From Methylobacteriaceae bacterium (GTDB taxonomy: Bacteria > Pseudomonadota > Alphaproteobacteria > Rhizobiales > Beijerinckiaceae): a stretch of DNA of 9,553 bases. The notes under the pieces are model-generated. The model did no database searches, had not been told where the DNA came from, and saw nothing but the letters and a program-made list of their open reading frames with translations. The stretch is from positions 1 to 9,553 of the forward strand of contig JAISTL010000070.1 in NCBI GenBank assembly GCA_031272615.1. The letters run 5' to 3'. Below, in pieces: positions 6,345 through 9,553 of this stretch (its first letter is position 1; each line of letters starts with the position of its first letter). The position numbers and the translations under genes were made by a program.

Positions 6345-7745
6345 TCACGTCCGCTCGATTCGCACCAGCAAGGGTTGCTCGGTCAGCAACTCGTCATTCT
6401 GCATCCGCTCCAGCGCGGTGCGCACGGCATCCTCCGTAGTGGCATAGGTGATTAAAACGACGGGAACCGGAGCGCCCGAGCGCCCCGCCGGGTCAATACG
6501 CGCGGCGGTTTCATCCCGCTTTTGCAGAATGCTCTCCAGCGAAATCCCCTGTTCCGCCATGCGGCGCGTCACCTGGGCGGCGACTCCGGGCCGGTCGAAC
6601 ACCCGCACGCGGATATAAAACCCTCCCGTGTGAACCGACGATTTCCGCCTGGGCGCCCGCTTCAGTGACCGTCCGGCAATGCCGAAGGGGCGCACCACCC
6701 GGCCCTTGGCCACATCGGCGATATCGGAGAGCACGGCGGAAGCGGTGGCGGCGCCGCCGGCGCCGGGCCCGACCAGCGTCAGTTCTCCAATCATATCCGC
6801 GGTGATTTTCAGGGCGTTCGTCACCCCGGAAACACCGCCCAACGCGCCGTTCTTCAACACCATGGTCGGTTGAACACGCTGCTCCAGCCCCTCGTCGCTC
6901 AACTCGGCGACCCCCAGCAACTTGATGCGGAAACCCAGCTCGTCCGCCATTTTGAGGTCGAACAGCGACACCCGGGAAATCCCCTCGGTATGGACGCCGT
7001 CGAAATCGATGACGGTTCCAAAGGCCAGACTGGACAAAATCGCCAGCTTGTAGGCGGAATCGAACCCTTCGATGTCGCTGGTCGGGTCCGCCTCGGCGTA
7101 GCCCAGCCGCTGCGCTTCCGCCAAGCTTTCAGTGAAGGCGAAATTGTCACCCTCCGGCCGGGAATTGTCACCAGCGGCGGCGGAACGCGCGCGCCGTTCG
7201 CCGCCGTTGAAATGATAGCTTTCCATGGTGGTGAGGATGAAATTGCAGGTTCCGTTGAGAATGCCCGCCACCTTGGTGACGCGGTTGCCGACCAGCGCTT
7301 CCCTCAGGGTTTTGATCACCGGAATGCCGCCGGCGACCGCCGCCTCGAAGGCCAGCGCCACGCCCCGTTGTTCGGCGGTTTCCGCCAGTTCGAGCCCGTG
7401 GGTGGCAAGCAGCGCCTTGTTGGCGGTCACCACGTGTTTGCCCTGGGCCAGGGCGGTACGAACCGTATCGAAGGCCGCTCCTTCGGCGCCGCCGATCAGC
7501 TCCACCACGCAGTCGATATCGTCGGCCGCGGCCATGGCCGCGGGGTCGTCATACCAGCGGTACGGCGACAGATCGACGCCGCGATCCCTGGCGCGATTGC
7601 GGGCGGAAACCGCCACAACCCCGACGCCCTGACAATCCATGAAAAACGGGCCGTTCTTATTCTGAACCAAGCTTTTTATTACGGAAACCCCAACGGTACC
7701 CAGTCCGGCCAGGCCGATACGCAGTGTCTTTGTTCCGTCGCCCAT
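6345..7745 (-). CDS. hom: Homoserine dehydrogenase with C-terminal ACT domain and an internal insertion
   Basis: This 466-residue enzyme reduces aspartate semialdehyde to homoserine, the branch point to threonine, methionine and isoleucine. It has an N-terminal NAD(P)-binding Rossmann fold with GLAGLGTVG (11-19), and TANK containing Lys110. The catalytic region has GILNGTCNFIL, GYAEADP (Glu218) and EGFDSAYK (Asp229, Lys233); these keep the spacing of the known yeast catalytic residues Glu208/Asp219/Lys223. A C-terminal ACT domain from about residue 375 (GGFYIRVRVFDRPGVAAQV) suggests feedback control by threonine. It is about 30 residues longer than usual because of an extra stretch at about 176-201, between NGTCN and the EAQRLGYAEADP region, whose DNA holds direct and inverted repeats. 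The reading frame is maintained. GAGGAG lies five bases before ATG 7745. It sits between alaC and glpX, a familiar alphaproteobacterial order. Confidence 0.94.
   Translation of the reverse strand: MGDGTKTLRIGLAGLGTVGVSVIKSLVQNKNGPFFMDCQGVGVVAVSARNRARDRGVDLSPYRWYDDPAAMAAADDIDCVVELIGGAEGAAFDTVRTALAQGKHVVTANKALLATHGLELAETAEQRGVALAFEAAVAGGIPVIKTLREALVGNRVTKVAGILNGTCNFILTTMESYHFNGGERRARSAAAGDNSRPEGDNFAFTESLAEAQRLGYAEADPTSDIEGFDSAYKLAILSSLAFGTVIDFDGVHTEGISRVSLFDLKMADELGFRIKLLGVAELSDEGLEQRVQPTMVLKNGALGGVSGVTNALKITADMIGELTLVGPGAGGAATASAVLSDIADVAKGRVVRPFGIAGRSLKRAPRRKSSVHTGGFYIRVRVFDRPGVAAQVTRRMAEQGISLESILQKRDETAARIDPAGRSGAPVPVVLITYATTEDAVRTALERMQNDELLTEQPLLVRIERT
7142..7205. repeat. Direct and inverted repeats inside hom insertion
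   Basis: The 10-mer AATTGTCACC occurs at 7142-7151 and again at 7163-7172, a 21-bp period that duplicates Gly-Asp-Asn in the protein. Beside it, GGCGGCGGAACG (7176-7187) and CGTTCGCCGCC (7195-7205) form an inverted repeat with one unpaired base around a CGCGCGC centre. Together they coincide with the extra residues of Hom. The structure suggests local duplication, slippage or insertion of a small palindromic element. Confidence 0.7.
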
Positions 7746-7979
7746 TCATACTCCTCTTCACCCGGTCCGTCCCATCAGGACAAAACCGCTTTTGCCGCCG
7801 CCCACCGGTCATTTTCGGCGAAAACGCCCGATACCGCAACCATTATCCGCGATATTCAAGGTTTTCAACGGGAAACTTGCGGCCGCGCCGGAAGCGGTTT
7901 CTCACATTCCGGCGCCAACCCATTGAAATCCCGATAAATTGAACTAAAACCCGTCGCCCCGCGACAAACCCCCGCGCGT
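7746..7979 (-). promoter_or_regulatory. alaC-hom intergenic region with hairpins and a possible hom promoter
   Basis: This 234-nt gap has no gene. Just after the alaC stop, GTCGC-GGG-GCGAC (7965-7953) is followed by GGGTTTT, a weak terminator-like element. Further on, a perfect 9-bp stem GCGCCGGAA/TTCCGGCGC (7915-7907 with 7893-7885, 13-base loop) has no T-run behind it. A possible hom promoter follows: TTGAAA (7868-7863) and GATAAT (7847-7842), each matching 5 of 6 consensus bases but with a short 15-bp spacer. I infer that hom can be transcribed separately from alaC, with possible read-through; the evidence is modest. Confidence 0.4.
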
Positions 7980-9161
7980 CTATGCGCCCGTGCCGAAGAA
8001 CTTTTTGATGGAGCGGGCCGCTTGGCGGATGCGCTCCTCGTTTTCCACCAACGCGATACGGACAAAGCCCTCCCCCTGCTCGCCGAAGGCGACGCCGGGG
8101 GAAACGGCGACGTCCGCCTTGTCGATCAGCATCTTGGCAAACTCGACGCCGCCCATGTCACGATACTGCTCCGGGATTTGCACCCACGCGAACATCGAGG
8201 CCTTGGGCGCGGGAATGTCCCAGCCCGCCCGGCCGAAGGATTCCACCAGCACATCGCGCCGTTTTTTGTAAGTGGCGCGCATCTCGCTGATATACTGCTG
8301 CGGGCCGTTGAGCGCGGCAACCGCCGCAACCTGTATCGGCGTATAGGCCCCGTAATCCAGGTAGGACTTCACCCGCGCCAGCGCCGCGATCAGCCGCTCG
8401 TTGCCGACGGCGAACCCCATGCGCCAGCCGGCCATGGAGAATGTCTTGGACATCGAGGTGAATTCCACCGTGCAGTCCACCGCTCCCGGCACCTGCAGAA
8501 CCGACGGCGACGGCTCGTTGTCGTCGAAATACACCTCGGCATAGGCGAGGTCCGACAGCAGCAGCAGCTCGTGCTTTTTGGCGAAGGCCACCAGATCCTT
8601 GTAGAAATCCAGGGTCGCCACATGGGCGGTGGGGTTGGACGGATAGCACACCACCAGCGCCAGCGGCTTGGGAATGGAGAATTTCACCGCCCGCTCGACC
8701 TGAACGAAGAATTCCGGTGACGGCTCCACCGGCGCCGAACGGAGCACCCCGCCCGCCATCAGGAACCCGAAGCCATGGATGGGATAGCTGGGGTTGGGAA
8801 CCAGGATGACATCGCCGGGCGCCGTAATCGCCTGGGCCAGGTTGGCGAAGCCTTCCTTGGAGCCCAGCGTCGCCACCACCTGCGTGTCGGGGTTGAGTTT
8901 GACGCCGAAACGGCGATCGTAATAGGCGGCCTGGGCCTTGCGCAGCCCGGGAATGCCCTTGGAGGCGGAATAGCGCCCGGTACGCGGCTTTGCCACGGTT
9001 TCCATCATCTTCTCGATGACGTGGGCCGGCGGTTCCAAATCCGGGTTGCCCATGCCGAAATCAATAATATCCGCACCTTTTTTCCGTGCGGCGGCCTTGG
9101 CCCTGTTGACCTGTTCAAAAACATACGGGGGCAGGCGCTGGATGCGATGAAATTCAACCAT
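7980..9161 (-). CDS. alaC: AlaC-type PLP-dependent aminotransferase (class I/II)
   Basis: This 393-residue fold-type I aminotransferase resembles E. coli AlaC, a glutamate-pyruvate (alanine-forming) aminotransferase. The start HRIQRLPPYVF and DIIDFGMGNPD closely follow that family. PLP-site residues are visible: Asn176 in YPSNPT, Asp204 and Tyr207 in SDLAYAE, Lys239 in SMSKTFSMAGWRMGF as the Schiff-base lysine with Arg247 nearby, and Arg368 in GFVRIALVENE for the substrate carboxylate. ATG 9161 is the only sensible start since an in-frame TGA lies three codons upstream; the ribosome-binding site is poor. Such genes are often labelled LL-diaminopimelate aminotransferase, but resemblance to AlaC makes that label doubtful. 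Its place before hom suggests co-regulation with amino acid synthesis. Alternatives are transamination of methionine- or valine-related keto acids. Confidence 0.85.
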   Translation of the reverse strand: MVEFHRIQRLPPYVFEQVNRAKAAARKKGADIIDFGMGNPDLEPPAHVIEKMMETVAKPRTGRYSASKGIPGLRKAQAAYYDRRFGVKLNPDTQVVATLGSKEGFANLAQAITAPGDVILVPNPSYPIHGFGFLMAGGVLRSAPVEPSPEFFVQVERAVKFSIPKPLALVVCYPSNPTAHVATLDFYKDLVAFAKKHELLLLSDLAYAEVYFDDNEPSPSVLQVPGAVDCTVEFTSMSKTFSMAGWRMGFAVGNERLIAALARVKSYLDYGAYTPIQVAAVAALNGPQQYISEMRATYKKRRDVLVESFGRAGWDIPAPKASMFAWVQIPEQYRDMGGVEFAKMLIDKADVAVSPGVAFGEQGEGFVRIALVENEERIRQAARSIKKFFGTGA

Positions 9162-9242
9162 TGGAAATCACTCAAAATGTTGTGCGTTCCCTTTCGGGAA
9201 GGCAATGAATCGGTCTGTCGCCTCATCTTCTAGTGGAGTTTT

Positions 9243-9274
9243 CCGCAAAAGTGAAAACCGATTTTGCGGTTTTC
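9243..9274. repeat. Overlapping mutually exclusive hairpins, likely dispersed palindromic repeat
   Basis: CCGCAAAA (9243-9250) can pair with TTTTGCGG (9262-9269), while GAAAACCG (9253-9260) can pair with CGGTTTTC (9267-9274). Both 8-bp stems are perfect and share bases 9267-9269; their arms also interleave, so only one can form at a time. The pattern resembles the TTTTCCGCAAAAGTG / AACCGGTTTTGCG intergenic repeats I recall from alphaproteobacteria. It lies around the predicted alaC transcription start, so a regulatory role is also possible. Confidence 0.6.
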
Positions 9275-9277
9275 GCG

Positions 9278-9306
9278 ATAATAGCGGGTAATACACCGGA
9301 TTGGAA
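9278..9306 (-). promoter_or_regulatory. Possible alaC promoter
   Basis: On the minus strand TATTAT (9283-9278, 5 of 6 matches to the -10 consensus) lies 17 bp after TTCCAA (9306-9301, 3 of 6 to the -35 consensus). The start would be near 9271, giving a leader of about 110 nt that begins inside the overlapping hairpins. The weak -35 element keeps this tentative. Confidence 0.3.
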
Positions 9307-9322
9307 TGTTTTTCGATGAAAC

Positions 9323-9336
9323 CGGGCCATGGCCCG
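9323..9336. repeat. Perfect 14-bp palindrome
   Basis: CGGGCCATGGCCCG is self-complementary. It is flanked by GAAAC on the left and GTTTC once one base is skipped, so the imperfect symmetry extends over about 23 bp. It lies upstream of the possible alaC promoter and could be an operator, a cruciform-prone site or part of a repeat. No direct functional evidence is visible. Confidence 0.5.
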
Positions 9337-9389
9337 TTTCCGGCGTGAAATGGTCCGTCGTTCGATATGTCCACATCCCGGCGCCCTCG

Positions 9390-9419
9390 GTCATTGCGGG
9401 CGTGAGTGAAGCAGTTCAG
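9390..9419. repeat. Diverged copy of a GTCATTGCGAGCG-type intergenic repeat
   Basis: GTCATTGCGGGCGTGAG followed by TGAAGCAGTTCAG closely follows the dispersed sequence GTCATTGCGAGCGAAG / CGAAGCAATCCAG that I remember from many alphaproteobacterial intergenic regions. Only one arm is present; the complementary half of the palindrome is not seen nearby. The match is from memory and not from a search. Confidence 0.4.
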
Positions 9420-9489
9420 CGCCGCCGCCACTCCACCGGTTGACGTGTCCACGGCGGGTGCCGCGGGCTGGGATGGCGGACCCCCACGT

Positions 9490-9544
9490 CCCCCCCCCGC
9501 AGTAGGCGCGGGTGGGTCGTCACCCGGCGCCCGCCCCGCGACCC
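9490..9544 (-). other. C9 homopolymer and G-quadruplex-type motif at the right edge
   Basis: A run of nine C lies at 9490-9498. On the minus strand, G-runs at 9544-9542, 9537-9534, 9532-9530 and 9525-9523 are separated by loops of 4, 1 and 4 bases, fitting the canonical quadruplex pattern. On the plus strand a 6-bp stem CGGGTG/CACCCG (9509-9526) is an alternative structure. Base composition shifts clearly here compared with 9160-9380, so this may be an assembly edge. Confidence 0.4.
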
Positions 9545-9553
9545 GCCGGCGAG

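Larger units (their letters stand above)
9162..9553. other. Non-coding region upstream of alaC, with repeats and a GC-rich tail
   Basis: These 392 bases hold no gene I can support. In order away from alaC they contain: a small GAAA-loop hairpin in the expected leader (TTCCC/GGGAA, 9187-9200); overlapping hairpins at 9243-9274; a weak promoter at 9306-9278; a 14-bp palindrome at 9323-9336; a repeat-like segment at 9390-9419; and from about 9450 a strongly GC-rich tail with a C9 run and a quadruplex-type G pattern on the minus strand. The open frame at 9168-9452 (minus) shows no protein-like features. Confidence 0.65.

Noticed and set aside
6870..7937. Plus-strand open frame opposite hom (355 residues)
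   Set aside because: Antisense shadow of a conserved enzyme; no motif and no ribosome-binding site of note.
7980..9161. Calling the aminotransferase LL-diaminopimelate aminotransferase (DapL)
   Set aside because: The N-terminus and motifs follow AlaC more closely; the DapL label is a common automatic annotation for this group and nothing in the sequence supports it specifically.
9168..9452. Minus-strand 94-residue frame upstream of alaC
   Set aside because: It runs through inverted repeats and the likely alaC promoter and has no recognisable motif.

Overview
The window is a GC-rich chromosomal segment in which every recognisable gene lies on the minus strand. It is most likely from an alphaproteobacterium, probably Rhodospirillales-like. 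The reasons are protein character, the gene order alaC-hom-glpX (a neighbourhood I associate with alphaproteobacteria), and two intergenic palindromic sequences at the right edge that resemble dispersed alphaproteobacterial repeats. This assignment is from memory and no database was searched.

Reading in the direction of transcription (right to left): positions 9162-9553 are non-coding and hold inverted repeats plus a very GC-rich tail. Next come an AlaC-type aminotransferase (7980-9161), homoserine dehydrogenase hom (6345-7745) and class II fructose-1,6-bisphosphatase glpX (5219-6247). A strong 10-bp stem-loop follows glpX. A long non-coding stretch (4533-5218), partly AT-rich and full of inverted repeats, leads into a complete high-affinity branched-chain amino acid (HAAT family) ABC transporter: livK binding protein, livH and livM permeases, livG ATPase and the first 118 codons of livF, which runs off the left edge.

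The two blocks meet around amino-acid metabolism. AlaC probably exchanges amino groups between alanine/pyruvate and glutamate/2-oxoglutarate. Hom commits aspartate semialdehyde to homoserine, hence threonine, methionine and isoleucine. GlpX serves gluconeogenesis. The Liv system imports branched-chain or related amino acids. livHMGF is tightly packed (gaps of 11 and 10 nt, then a 1-nt overlap), whereas livK is separated from livH by 175 nt of hairpin-rich sequence, suited to making more binding protein than permease.

I see no clearly new enzyme system. The points most worth a second look are small: an in-frame insertion in Hom marked by direct and inverted repeats, mutually exclusive hairpins upstream of alaC, an 8-codon ORF whose stop overlaps the glpX ribosome-binding site, and a 29-codon ORF rich in Val/Leu/Ile/Phe behind a perfect TATAAT upstream of livK. 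I found no tRNA, rRNA, CRISPR array, transposase or integrase.
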